Origin: Hyaloperonospora brassicae
Lineage: Eukaryota; Oomycota; Peronosporomycetes; Peronosporales; Peronosporaceae
DNA: 64,000 nucleotides
Assembly (NCBI GenBank): GCA_947650285.1
Contig: CANTFL010001456.1
Span: 1-64,000, forward strand
Direction: 5' to 3'
The position numbers and the translations under genes were made by a program. The notes below the pieces were generated by a model. That model was given only the letters and a program-made list of their open reading frames with translations, ran no database searches and was not told where the DNA came from. Each line of letters opens with the position of its first letter. Positions within the stretch are counted from its first letter, which is position 1. Shown one piece after another: positions 11,740 to 22,246 of this stretch.

Positions 11740-12612
11740 ATGGCCACTCCTCAGCTCTTTCGAGTCCGCCGACAGCTCAGTGTCGCGCTCTATGGCGAAG
11801 TCCTCGAGTGCGAACTCCCGGGCCACGACCAGCTCGTGGCCGTCAAGTGCATCTCGCTCGCTCGAGCCGCTGACCGCCGAAGTCACGTCCACGCGACGCG
11901 CGAGATCGACAACCCCCTGCAAGAACAGCGGGTCGCTGCTCTGCTCGAAGCCAAAGGCGGACACCGCAACGTCGTGCAGTCGTACTTTCACTTTGTCCAG
12001 GACCGGAGCCTCTACCTCGTGAACGAGCTCTGCACGGGCGGCGACTTGCACGCGTTCGTGGCCGAGCGACTCGACGCCGCGACGTTTCTCGACGAACACG
12101 AAGTGCTGCCTCTGATGCAGCAGGTGCTGGCCGGCGTGCACTACTTGCACGCGACACTTGGCGTCGCCCATCGAGACCTGTCGCTCGAGAACGTCTTGCT
12201 CAGTCGTGGCGTGTGCAAGATCACGGACTTTGGCCTGTCGACGGACGCCCGGCGGCTGTGCGACGGGGGCCAAGTGGGCAAGGAGTTCTACATGGCGCCT
12301 GAAGTCGTTGCAGGGGACCGATACGACCCAACGCTGGCTGACGTGTGGTCGCTCGGAATCGTGTGGTTTGTTCTGCTGACGGGGTCGCCCCTGCTGTCGC
12401 TTGCCTCGCCTTCGGTAAAAGGGTTCAAGGCATTGGCACAGTGCGGCGTCGGTGCAGTGATCAGGTCCTGGGGCTATGCCGACCGCATTTCGAGAGACAC
12501 GATCGCGGTACTGGAAAAGATGCTGGAGGTTGACCCGCAACAGCGCATGTCACTTGACCAGGTGTTAGCGTATCCGATGTTCAACCACGTCGCTGACGTG
12601 AAGCTGTCGTAG
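11740..12612 (+). CDS. Ser/Thr protein kinase, divergent P-loop (kinase 1)
   Basis: The 290-residue protein is a kinase domain and nothing else. Visible motifs in order: QLSVALYGEV (P-loop position), VAVKCIS (ATP-binding Lys), the alpha-C region EIDNPLQEQRVAALLE, hinge NELCTGGDLH, catalytic loop HRDLSLENVLL, KITDFGLS (DFG), FYMAPEV (APE) and YDPTLADVWSLGIV (subdomain IX). The first two P-loop glycines are replaced (LSVALYGEV against LGxGxYGxV), and HRDLSLEN has Ser for the usual Lys of HRDLKxxN. HRD[LI]S forms are common in protist kinases, so activity is still plausible. No other domain or signal is present. A truncated copy lies at 14.9 kb, and a paralogue at 22.2 kb shares all these features. 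Substrate unknown. Confidence 0.9.
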   Translation: MATPQLFRVRRQLSVALYGEVLECELPGHDQLVAVKCISLARAADRRSHVHATREIDNPLQEQRVAALLEAKGGHRNVVQSYFHFVQDRSLYLVNELCTGGDLHAFVAERLDAATFLDEHEVLPLMQQVLAGVHYLHATLGVAHRDLSLENVLLSRGVCKITDFGLSTDARRLCDGGQVGKEFYMAPEVVAGDRYDPTLADVWSLGIVWFVLLTGSPLLSLASPSVKGFKALAQCGVGAVIRSWGYADRISRDTIAVLEKMLEVDPQQRMSLDQVLAYPMFNHVADVKLS

Positions 12613-13077
12613 TTGGGTGCACTTAGAGAAGAACGTGACGTGGCGCGTGTTAAGCGTATACAAATAATTATGACTCGCATGAAATGACGTATGACCCTGT
12701 CACGAAAAGAGTCGAGGGGCTACTTCCTTCCTCAAAAGCTCGTGCACGTGCTATCGATCGATTGAGCACATCAGACGGACTTACTCTCATCAAGACGCTA
12801 AGGCCTCTCTGTCCCCAGTCGGTCGCTCGATCGCAGTGTTCGCAGCAGGAGACTGCCTCAATTCTTGCTCTCGTCGGTTCAGAAGATCTACTGACGCTGA
12901 TTTCTGATACAGATGGTCAATACCGTACAGCTGCCCGACATCGCTCAAGTTCAACGATCGTGGCCTCCTCACGACGTGCGTGGTGGCGTATCCCGAGATC
13001 AACTGACAAGCACGTGTGGCGTCACCTATGGATATTGTAAACCTCCTTCGACTCGTGTGCAAGTCCCTGCCTCGAGT
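12613..13077. other. Intergenic between convergent kinase 1 and acyl-CoA dehydrogenase
   Basis: 465 bp between two convergent stops. No gene or strong repeat was recognised. Confidence 0.5.
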
Positions 13078-14453
13078 CTAGACGAGCTCTCGTTTGATCA
13101 ACCGGGCAATCGTACTGAGCTGGACGTTGCTCGTCCCGCCGTAAATGGTGCCAACCTTGCAGTCCCGGTAGAACTTTTCGGCCAGGAACTGTTTCGAGAA
13201 CCCGACGCCGCCCAGCATCTCGATACATCGCGAGGATACCCGCTCCGCCACGCGCGACGCGTGCAGCTTGGCCATGCAGGAAGCCTGGACAAACTCGAGC
13301 CCTGCGTCCTTGAGCCGAGCAGCATTGTACACGAGGAGGCGAGCGCTTGTAAGTTCCAGCGCCAGTTCCGCGTACTGGTGCTGCATGGCCTGGAAGTCCC
13401 CAATCGCGCGTCCAAACTGTTTCCGCTCAAACAGATACGGCATCGCGTGGCGGTACGCGCCTTCGGCAATGCCCAGCTGCTGAGCGGCAATGCCGATGCG
13501 GCCTTCGTTCAGCTGACCAATGGCAATAGCGTAGCCCTGGCCCACGTTGCCCAGCACGTTCTCACGCGGAACCTTAACGTCTTCGAGGATCACGGAGCAC
13601 GTCGACGACGCGTTCAGTCCGAGCTTCTTCTCTGGCGGCCCAAACGATAGGCCCGGCATGCCTCGCTCCACGACAAAGCACGTGATGCCCTTGTAGCCCA
13701 ACGACGAGTCCACTGTGGCCATGACAAGGAAGACGTCGGCGTGCGCGACGTTGGAGATCCACATCTTCTCGCCGTTGAGCGTATAATAGCTGCCATCCGC
13801 AGCCGCGTCCGCTTTGGTCTTGAGCGCAAACGCGTCGCTCCCGGCGTCCGGCTCGGTCAGGCAAAAGCTGCCGACCGTGTCCCGCGACAGACGAGGCAGG
13901 TACGCTTCGCGCTGGGCGTCCGAGCCGTAGCGCCAGAACACGTTGCTCACGACTGTGTTCTGGAGGTCACAGAGCAGTCCCACGCTCGCGTCGGCGCGCG
14001 AGAGCTCTTCGATCGTCAAGATGAGGCTCATGAACGACGCCTCGACGCCGCCATAGGCCGCCGGGATCTGCACAGCCAGCAGCTGTGATTGGCAGAAACA
14101 AACACAACTTAATCCGAGGCGCTCCATACTTCAAGCAGCTGAGCCAATCCACGCACCCCATTGTCAAACAGGCCGCGGATCACCGCCGGCGTCATTGCGC
14201 CTGTCTCGTCCATGTGGCGCGCGTTCGGCTCGATCACGTCGGCTGCAAAGCGCGCGACAGAGTCTTTGAACATCTGCTCGTCGGCCGTCAAGACCGTGAG
14301 CGGCATGGGCGCGAGCGATTCGCTCGAGGAGCTCATCGAGCGACAAGTAGTGCTGCGCGTCGCTTGTGAAGCTGCTGCTGCGGCTGCTGCGGGTGCAGCG
14401 GTTGTTGAGGCCATGCGGCGCGGGGTCCGAATCATTCGACAGCGGCGGAGCAT
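13078..14453 (-). CDS. ACADSB: Short/branched-chain acyl-CoA dehydrogenase, mitochondrial (ACADSB-like)
   Basis: Predicted flavoenzyme that oxidises 2-methyl-branched acyl-CoA in isoleucine breakdown, passing electrons to ETF in the mitochondrial matrix. Exon 1 (14453-14157) carries a basic presequence (MLRRCRMIRTPRRMAS), then LTADEQMFKDSVARFAAD. The intron 14156-14083 (74 bp, donor GGG/GTGCGT, acceptor TCACAG) joins RGLFDNG to LLAVQIPAAYGG. Exon 2 (14082-13078) has GSFCLTEPDAGSDAFALKT, NGEKMWISNVAHADVFLVMA, KKLGLNASSTC, LNEGRIGIAAQQLGIA, ERKQFGRAIGDFQAMQHQ and CIEMLGGVGFSKQF. These fit ACADSB better than SCAD or IVD. The C-terminal active-site segment reads TIYGGTSNVQL: Gly (codon 13140-13138) stands where the catalytic Glu of IYEGTSN is expected. 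Confidence 0.92.
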
Positions 14454-14484
14454 TTTGTCGGACGGCTTGTGGGTCGTTCGATGC

Positions 14485-14500
14485 AAATTCAGGAATGATG
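14485..14500 (-). promoter_or_regulatory. Oomycete-type initiator of the acyl-CoA dehydrogenase gene
   Basis: The minus strand reads CATCATTCCTGAATTT, which agrees with TCATTYYNCAWTTT, the core of the oomycete initiator, at all but one position (G for C). It lies 32-47 bases upstream of the chosen ATG, a usual distance, and supports that start. Confidence 0.55.
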
Positions 14501-14629
14501 AGCAATGAGGGCAGTGGCACGGAAACAAAGTGCTTTGTTGTAGGTTCGGCGGACGTCGCGTAAAAAGCAGAGGAAAAAACACGCGATTGGGGCTTGCGAG
14601 TCCTGCACGGGTGGACCAACTTCAAGTAG

Positions 14630-14658
14630 CTGCATCAAATCCACGTCCTTTGATGCAG
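14630..14658. repeat. Perfect 10-bp inverted repeat upstream of the dehydrogenase
   Basis: CTGCATCAAA and TTTGATGCAG face each other across a 9-base spacer (14640-14648). It lies about 180 bp upstream of the ATG; it has no T tract and is not a bacterial-style terminator. It could be an operator or chance. Confidence 0.5.
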
Positions 14659-14700
14659 GACGAGCGCTGAAATGCCGATAGAAACGGGGTGGGCGCAACC

Positions 14701-14797
14701 CTACCTACAGACAGACCTACAGACCTACCTACAGACAGATAGACCTACCTACAGACAGACATACGGACCTACCTACAGACAGACATACCTACCTACA
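14701..14797. repeat. CTAC/CAGA tetranucleotide minisatellite
   Basis: Interspersed CTAC, CTACAGACAGAC and ATACCTAC units repeat across about 97 bp in the 5' flank of the dehydrogenase gene. Confidence 0.9.
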
Positions 14798-14895
14798 TCA
14801 CCCGGCGATTTGCATGGCGGATCAAGCAGAGATGATCAGACCAATGCACTTTGTCGTATCGCATCGCACAGAGTCAATCAGTCGATCAGTTAACT

Positions 14896-15190
14896 CCCTG
14901 CAACGACTTCAGGCGCCATGTAGAACTCCTTGCCCACTTGGCCCCCGTCGCACAGCCGCCGGGCGTCCGTCGACAGGCCAAAGTCCGTGATCTTGCACAC
15001 GCCACGACATAGCAGGACGTTCTCGAGCGACAGGTCTCGATGGGCGACTGCACGACGTTGCGGTGTCCGCCTTTGGCTTCGAGCAGAGCAGCGACCCGCT
15101 GTTCTTGCAGGGGGTTGTCGATCTCGCGCGGCGCGTGGACCAGCAGCTGACCGTATACTTCGACGGTCAGCTGCTGGCGCGTAGCAGTTC
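14896..15190 (-). pseudogene. Truncated, internally deleted copy of kinase 1
   Basis: The minus strand carries REIDNPLQEQRVAALLEAKG then GHRNVVQS, identical to kinase 1, and then jumps directly to HRDLSLENVLLCRGVCKITD in another frame, running to EFYMAPEVVAG where similarity ends. The segment between GHRNVVQS and HRDLS (about 187 bp in kinase 1) is missing, with GTCG at both break points. A second deletion has removed the part after QLTVEVYGQL, including the ATP-binding Lys. DNA identity in the retained 3' part is very high (three mismatches in about 150 bases by eye), so the copy is young. It cannot make a working kinase. Confidence 0.85.
15140..15177. repeat. Perfect 14-bp inverted repeat inside the kinase pseudogene
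   Basis: CCAGCAGCTGACCG (15140-15153) and CGGTCAGCTGCTGG (15164-15177) face each other across 10 bases. It lies at the upstream deletion junction of the kinase pseudogene. Confidence 0.8.
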
Positions 15191-16221
15191 GTCGGACAAT
15201 CGCTGCTGTTTGAAGAGATGGGAACGATTGTGACCCGAACGTCAACTGCAACACGTTCATGCAAACAGCGCCTTGCAAATGGTTCCCGTTGTTCGTCAGA
15301 CACACTCCAACTGTGATTCTCACTGTGCCACTCGAGTCCGTCTTCTTGTTAGCTCTTCGTCTTGTTGGTTCGCCGTCTGTGACCGACGTCTTTCGTCGCA
15401 ATCGCCAGAGCAGGTGGGGACTCCATTTCGAGTTTACTGTTCGCGTAATCCATTGGGGCGATGCGTTGGCTGGAAGCGTCGCGGAGGATACGAGCAGAGG
15501 TCAGACGGCGAAGAACTGACCGAGTTGTCTGCACATCCACAGCGTCGCTCCATGCAGTGGGTGAGGTGAGTCACGCGTTCCGCCAGTGGGTTGTTCGCCA
15601 CTCGACATTCTCGAGGGGAGTTGGGTGGTGTTCCAGCGACATCGTCTGCACGCGTTGGCAGCCGATGAAGAGACAGTCGGCGCCTCTTCTTCTTTTCCTT
15701 CGTCTCAAGATGCGATCAAGTGGGTCGGCTACGACGGCTGTGCGCCGGCGAAGGGCAGACGTGTCGAGACGACGGAACGACTCTGCCTCAAGTGCATCGT
15801 CGTCTAGCGTTACTGTCTCTGTTCCTCTCGTACGAAGCGCTGTCTCGCCTGGTAGCGTGTCACAGGATGAGGAAAGAGCAGTGCAGAGGACAGCGAGTGC
15901 GCTACGACCGCCACGCGACGTCCTTTCAACTGCACGACTCCGTCCCTGAACACGACTCCGTCCCTGAACACGAGTCTTTGCATCATCGATTGCAGCTCTG
16001 CTGCCTCGAGCCACAGACACTGCCAGCGCAGGACGTCGTCGATCAATGAGCAACGAGACAAAGAGCACAGAGTGGAAAGAGGAACTGCGTTGGTGGCCGC
16101 GATTGCATTATTCAGTGCGATTAAATATCTACGTGCTCGCTCGGCACGAGAGCTCCGTCGTGCGCGTTCGTTCCGCGCAGGACAGGCACAACCAGCTCGG
16201 GCGCCTGGTCGGCCGGCTCGA
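15191..16221. other. No firm gene; possible unrecognised minus-strand coding
   Basis: Two overlapping minus-strand frames are open (about 15571-16068 and 15810-16256), one with a plausible run RWQCLWLEAAELQSMMQRLV. Neither has a convincing ATG or a family match. An 18-bp unit (CGACTCCGTCCCTGAACA) is tandemly duplicated at 15935-15970. I do not call a gene. Confidence 0.3.
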
Positions 16222-16641
16222 CTAATAGTAGCAGTACGCGCCATCCGGGACCGCAATGCGGTTCATTGGCGGCGCGACGTCCGCGCGGCCGCGTTTCAGC
16301 ATCGGCTCGTCGTCGCTGGCAAACGTGCTCCGTGTCCGCGTTCGATTGGCTTTGGGAGGGAGCGGAGGCGCGGGGGCCATCCCGGCAGGCGGTGGCGGTG
16401 CGTTCCACGCCGTGGCACTGGGGCCGCCCATGTTCCACAAGTAGTAGCCGTCAAAGGAGGTCGCGCCTGGTAGTTTCGGAGAGGCCCCGGGGAGGCCTTC
16501 AAACAGACTCTGACCGTCGTGGCGGGCGGCGGCGGGCGTGCTGCCCGGTATCGGCTGTGCGTCGTCGTCCTCGACCAATAGTCGCAGCAACTCTTGCATC
16601 ATTGCCAGTTCCTCGGCGTTGAAGCCGGCAAAGAGCTCCAT
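16222..16641 (-). CDS. Small acidic/proline-rich protein, function unknown
   Basis: The 139-residue frame starts MELFAGFNAEELAMMQELLR, an amphipathic acidic helix, passes through a Pro-rich middle (APPPPAGMAPAPPLPPKA) and a basic patch (NRTRTRS, LKRGRADV), and ends AVPDGAYCYY. The ATG at 16641-16639 was chosen because the open frame upstream to 17190 has no protein-like composition. The mix of acidic helix, Pro-rich linker and basic patch could suit a nuclear or adaptor protein, but no domain is recognised. It could also be the last exon of a longer gene. Confidence 0.5.
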   Translation of the reverse strand: MELFAGFNAEELAMMQELLRLLVEDDDAQPIPGSTPAAARHDGQSLFEGLPGASPKLPGATSFDGYYLWNMGGPSATAWNAPPPPAGMAPAPPLPPKANRTRTRSTFASDDEPMLKRGRADVAPPMNRIAVPDGAYCYY

Positions 16642-19600
16642 GTCAATGGGGGCAGCAACTGTACACTGCGACGACTGCGACGCTCGACTTCGGTCCGAAC
16701 TGCAGAAAGTGGGAATGAGAGCTCGAACCGAAGACGTGTGTTTGCTGCCGGAGCAAAACCACGTCGTCTCCTCCTCCCCATCCACAAGAGGCCAACGAAG
16801 AGGCGTTGGCTTGTCCGACAAGGGCTGCGCGGTGACCAAAAAAGCAGCAAGACAGGTGGTCCCAGACCCACAAATCGTGCGGATCAGAGCTTTCGGTCGC
16901 GTGCGGGTAGCGTGTCGAGGCTCGACGTGTATCCTCTGAGCTGCGGCCAGCCAGACCTTACAACGCGGCAACATCGACTTGATATCGTCCTGTCGACACG
17001 GACAGAAGCGAGGTTCAGTCCATTGCAACGTCTCTTCTCGTCCCCTCGAGGTCGAGGATTCGATTGCAGCACTGACAGCTTCAGGTCGATCGACCGCGCC
17101 ACACGGCTGCTGGCCACGCTCTCGAGGGCTCCAGCAGCACAAAGTCGTTTCGTTGTGCCGTGATGGGGTCGTTCGGTCCATGATATCCACTCTTGTCTTT
17201 GCGACAGGGCTATCTACGCTGCGTCAGTCGTCATGGCCCGTCCGTCCGTCCGCAGTACCGGGTGGTGGCTCGATGATGACCAACTGGTCAACATGAACGA
17301 CAGGAATACCACTCCAGCTTGATGGCCTTCCGAATCTAGAAGAACACCAAGTTCGCCGTCAACTTGACTCGTACGGCGGGATCAACATGCACGAGCTGCA
17401 AGGCTTAGGAGTCGCCGCGTTTCGAGCCGAGATCCGAGTGTCGACTCTCCTGCCTGTAGGAGCTAGAAAAGGAGGCGCATCTCAATGGCACGTACGGTAT
17501 TCTTGCACAAGTCGACACCTTATCACCACTGCCGTTCAACAGCAGCAGCAGGTCGTGCGTGCGTTCAGTGTCGACGATATCAGGCATCCACTCATCGTCC
17601 AGGCGAAGGGCCTTGACAACGAGTTCAAGGATTGTCGAGCGCCCATCGAGTAAAAGCGTTCACGAACTCGAGTTGCCGAGAAACAGACGGTGGGTTCGGA
17701 GCGGATCCCGATGCTACCGTTGCTGCTTCTTTGCGACGCTAGACAAGACCACCGCTCTACTCTTTTACATCTCGCAGAAACGGCGGAAGCGTAGATAGAA
17801 GTTGCCATGCAGTGTCGCGGGCTGCTGGAACCAGCGGGCGTGAGAATATGTCGCTTGGTGTACATATTCGCAGCGTCGATGACTAGCGTAGTCGGGTTTG
17901 GCCTATTCGTTCGTTGGCTGTCCAGCCTCTTGTTCTTTCGGATGGTAAAGTCATACAATTGGCGTTCCAAGCAGAGGAACTATCCACTCATCCGTGCGCC
18001 ATTGCCGGGGACGCTTCGCAGCGACGAACGACGAGGCATCTGACGAGGCTCTTGAAGTTACCAGCGGTTCCGACGTGGCGATGGAAAGTGTCTATTGAAC
18101 AGAAAACTTCCGTACACCACCCACCATCTGCCTTCCGTCGGCAGGCACCTGCGATGTCATTTGCGCATGTCTTTCGAATGTCCATGTCGTCCCCCGGGAT
18201 GCGCGGACAAGTCACGTGGCGCGGAGGTTAACTGCTCAGGACTTGGCAGAAGGACGCAAGGATAGCGGTGCGCTCAAGCGGCCATGGTCGCTGTAGCACG
18301 ATCCCATCGCACAAGTCTGTGCATGCAACTATCCTTCAGAGTCTAAGCTGCGCAAAGCTACACATCTACTTTCGGCGAGTGCGTTGACTACTTTGAGACC
18401 GACAAGCTCGTTGTCATCAACTTGCTGTGCACGTCGCAGGACCTTTGCACCGGAACGTCGACGTGGACGAACGTTTGCGGTTGACGTCGTTGCCCTACTC
18501 GTTTCCAGCTGGTCTTGCTACTGGCCAATGCGTGCAACAGAGCGTGAAGATGCGACCGAGAACACGACTGCAGTACTGGACAGCGAGTTGTCGTTCAGCA
18601 AAGCACGCGAAACTTTGGCAAGACAAAACAAGATAGACGCGCGTACGTACGTACGTGGACAAGCAAAGCTATCTCTCGGCTCCTCACTATCTGCGGCACG
18701 ACGACGACGACGACTGACCTTTCGGTGCGTGACTAGCGGCACTGTTGTTGGTCACAACTGGCCGCACGAGGAGCACTATGTTACGGGTAGTGGGGTAAGG
18801 GGGCAAGGAAGGACCTGCGATAGTTTTCGGATATTCTACTCAGCATTTGCTTGTTCTCGAGAACTCTAGTGCAGTCTGAGGTCTGTTTGCGTCGAACGAG
18901 CGAACGCTGTGCTTGCCGCTTTCTCTCATGTGTGGCAAGGAATACGTCGTATCAGAGCGGTGCTGTTGCGTCGAGCATCTGCGCTATGCTGGACTGTTGT
19001 CGCGTACTTGAGGAAAGACCTGGCCACCTCTCGTCTGGCTTTCTCGAGTGCATCCAGAAGTAATGAAGCACGACAGCAACAGCAGTCGAGTCATCTTCGG
19101 GCAAGTGCTTTTTGTCTTGTACTGCGGTGACCTTGCAACACCACAGCCTCGTGAGTTTGTAAATGATGCGGTGAGACGTGTGAGACGTCCCACGAGTTCT
19201 TGTGCCTGACAAGTGCACGACCTCGAACCATTCGAGCGCGACATCGCGTAGCCGTGCCAGTGCTTTGCAAAGACATGTCGACCATCGATTGAACGTTCTC
19301 CGCATGCGCAAGCTGTCTGGAGCTTCACAAGCGAGATGAGCAACACCAATGTCTGTAGAAAACCCGGTGGCTGTACGTGGCTCACCGCGTCGTGCGGGAC
19401 TCCTATCCGGCTATCCAGCGCTTGTCTATCACAAGTATCGACAAGCGACGACGCGCTCCTCGTCGTTACCCCTCTCGACGAGACGCTCCAACGCTCGACG
19501 TACAGGCATCTACAGTACATCATCGTCTTCTGACGCTCACTAAGAAGCCGGCAATGTCGGCTATGATTACGCTGGAAGGCCGCACGACTGATGCAGTCGT

Positions 19601-19721
19601 CATCATAAGCATCGCCAAGTCTACGGGTCTGGTGGATTCTTGCGCTGCGTGCACTTGATAGCAGAAACACACCTTTGCTTGAGAGGTCGAGGTATCGTAC
19701 AAAGATTCATTAAGACATCAT
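16642..19721. other. Three kilobases without a recognised gene
   Basis: Many short open frames lie on both strands, all in GC-rich sequence and none with a clear motif. The frames at 17536-17970 (-) and 18384-18869 (+) are the longest without family support. It may hold decayed transposon or gene remnants. Confidence 0.35.
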
Positions 19722-20235
19722 GGTATGTCGCGATTGTACGGGGACAGTGTTCTGGTTATCAACCAACTCCGGAGTAATCGCTCCCCTCTCGAGCCGCACC
19801 TCACCGCATTGTACCGAAAAGCGCGAGCTCTTGCTGACGATGTCTCCGCCGCTAGCTGGGCTCTCCATATCCGCGAATATAATAGGACGGCTGACCTTGA
19901 AGCGAGCATTGCGATGCATGCCAAGGCAACTCTTCAGGTTCACACACACACACCTATAGACGCACTGTTTCGGACATCACACGTCACATCCAGCACGACG
20001 TCAATCACTGGCTCGAGACATCGGCCGATTTCGACAGTGGATCGACGCCTTGCAACAAGCAGACTGTCCGCGAGCGGGCATTGCCAGCACAACAAATGAT
20101 GGCCAGGCGAACTGCTCTTCGCGCGGTGCGCCCTCATGCACCATAGATAGCAACCCCGGACAGTTAACTCTCTCTGGCACGGGCATTGTTGGTCGATCAC
20201 GTTCCTCAATATACCTCACCTTCAACAACGACATG
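19722..20235 (+). mobile_element. LINE 3'-end fragment with RNase H C-terminus
   Basis: From 19725 the frame reads LYGDSVLVINQLRSN, then LYRKARALADDVSAASW and ADLEASIAMHAKATLQVH. This matches the C-terminal half of the RNase H domain of the LINE at 40.4 kb (KDSALVLAQLRTRHPS, FTEARAIADDIHIFSW, MADRLANIAMDT). After the domain, the DNA aligns over about 300 bp with the reverse complement of 32005-32347, ending at the shared terminus ACGTTCCTCAATATACCTCA. It is 5' truncated, as is usual for LINE insertions. Confidence 0.75.
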
Positions 20236-21240
20236 TCGCGATTGTACAGAGGACGGCACACGTACAGCTTTATCGTAGCGCTGACCGCGCGTAGAATGGA
20301 CGTGGGACTTGTCGACGCCACTGGCCGTGCGAACGAGTGGTCAAAGTGGCGGTACCTGTAAGGGATCGCTACAGCATGTGACACGGCTCAGTCCGCGGCT
20401 TACCGCACTCCACGGCCTCTTCCCATTCCATGAACACGAGCTCCGTATACAACTCAAAGGCTTCGCTAACTACGTTGTTGTAGAATACATATACACATAT
20501 GTGCACCATATCATGAACGCATTGTCGCCCTCTGGGCATCTTAGCAATACTTTGTCGCTGCCAACTTCATGGCCGGCACTCGGTTCACTCTGAACGTATT
20601 GCGACGCGTGCGCACGTACCATCGTCCGCTGCTTTCGTCTTGGTCGAAGTGCGCCGTCGACGATCGAGCCATTGTGTCGTCTGTATTGCAGCTCAAAAGA
20701 CGTTACGGTACGAATGAGACGAGCGCGCGACGCAGGACCGGCGTCTCAGTCCCTCTACAGTACGTGCTCGCGACTGGGACTTCGCATCGCGCGTTGCGTA
20801 AGCCCAATGACGCCTGTCTGGCTGTCCGGGAAATCGATCTAGCACGAGGCGCGATCCACACACGGGCCAAATAGCCTCAAGGTAGCGGCGGTCGAACGAA
20901 GGCGACGTGTGGGCCACTTGATGCCACGAGGACGTCGCTACCGTGTGCAGCATCGGGTCAAGCGAGACCCGACACACTGACTCTACGACGATACACCAAC
21001 AGAGAGTGGCCTTTTGCCTCCATTGGTATCGGGGGAGGGAAGCGGTGCCGGAGGAGCGCAAGTTCCGAAGAACGCCATGAAGTCAGCAGCACAAACAAAT
21101 GCACAAATGAACAAACACACAAAGGTACGCAGAATACGACGAGTGCGACGAGTCGCGCCTGCAAGTGCTGCAACGTCGAGCACCACGTGCTGACGATTGT
21201 CATGCGATCGCATTAGACCCTTCGTGTTGCGACAGAGTCA

Positions 21241-21360
21241 CAGACAGACAGACAGACAGACAGACAGAATTGGCAAACAGAGATCGATAGATAGGCAGAT
21301 AGACACAATGATCGATAGATAGATAGATAGATCGATCGATCGACAGATAGATAGATCGAC
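21241..21360. repeat. (CAGA)n and (GATA)n microsatellites
   Basis: Seven CAGA units at 21241-21268, then GATA/GATC runs at about 21311-21360. They lie about 0.9-1.0 kb upstream of kinase 2. Confidence 0.9.
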
Positions 21361-21817
21361 AGCGGGATAGACTGACAGACGTGGAATAAGAAGCGCGCGA
21401 GGAACAGAGAGCGCAGCGTGGCCGCTCTTCGCCCGGCCAGCGAGCCGACGTCATCGCGCGATGATTACTATCCGTCGCCTCTCCGCCGAACGGACCACAA
21501 GCAAAACCCACGCGTTTCGACCGACAGAGCCCCACCAGTGCTCTTCCGAACGTGTCGGTTGTCTCAGCTCCAGCGCGGACCACCAGACTGGCCGTCGCGA
21601 TCGAACAGCGTGGGGCGGGCAGACGACCCACTTGGTCGCCCGCCAAGCCGACGGCCGTTCAAATCGCATGCTCCCCGGCCCAGATTTTCAGGCTGCAGCG
21701 AATAGGGAAACGCCGTCGCTGGCCGTTTCGTCCCGACGTGTCGCACGAACGAGCGCCGCCCGCACGTGTCTACTGCGGCCGCAGTGTCCGAAGATGCAAA
21801 AGCAGAGGACGGAAAAC

Positions 21818-21922
21818 CAGCAGCAGCAGCAGTAGCAGTAGTACGAGTCGTTGTAGTAGCAGTAGTACGAGTCGTTGTAGTAGCAGTAGTAGTAGTAGCG
21901 TTTGTCGTAGTATTTGTAGTAG
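21818..21922. repeat. AGT-rich minisatellite with a 24-bp unit
   Basis: GCAGCAGCAGC and AGTAGC runs surround two exact copies of a 24-bp unit that begins AGTAGTACGAGTCG. It lies about 330 bp before the kinase 2 ATG. Confidence 0.8.
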
Positions 21923-22246
21923 CCGTTACAAGTACTACTTTTGGTGCATTCTGCGCTTTGGCGACAAAATGGCTTATGTGCTGCGGCGCTCCTATATACG
22001 CACAAAAAGGGACAAGAACGCGCCTGTGCGTGCCGGTTGTCCCGACGTGCTCACTTGCCATTGTGCTCTCTCGTCCCGAGTTCCGTGTCGTGTCTTTCGA
22101 ATTCCAGCGCCGCGTCCAGACATACATATTGACATACAAACATAGAGGCATACATACCCATCGCTGGTCGGGTTGCGCTCGACAGGAACGAGGAGATCGC
22201 TTCCCTTTCATCGTCAGTCTGTCGTTCTCGCTCGTTTTGAAACACT

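Larger units (their letters stand above)
20236..22246. other. No gene recognised; microsatellite-rich upstream of kinase 2
   Basis: Open frames here (for example 20569-20874 +) have no family match. The second half carries the simple repeats listed separately. The long plus frame beginning at 21766 is a shadow that runs into kinase 2 in the wrong frame. Confidence 0.4.

Noticed and set aside
12913..13650. 245-codon plus-strand frame opposite the acyl-CoA dehydrogenase
   Set aside because: It is antisense to a well supported exon and has no domain; GC-rich coding DNA leaves such shadows.
16642..17190. N-terminal extension of the small Pro-rich protein frame
   Set aside because: The frame is open, but the text has no protein-like pattern; the ATG at 16641 gives a better start.
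17210..18240. Possible DNA transposase remnant
   Set aside because: Some minus-strand text looked protein-like (ALRLDDEWMPDIVDTERTHD), but no catalytic motif or terminal repeats could be shown.
18384..18869. 161-codon plus-strand frame
   Set aside because: Part of it looks protein-like, but there is no domain, no good start context and no neighbouring exon that fits.
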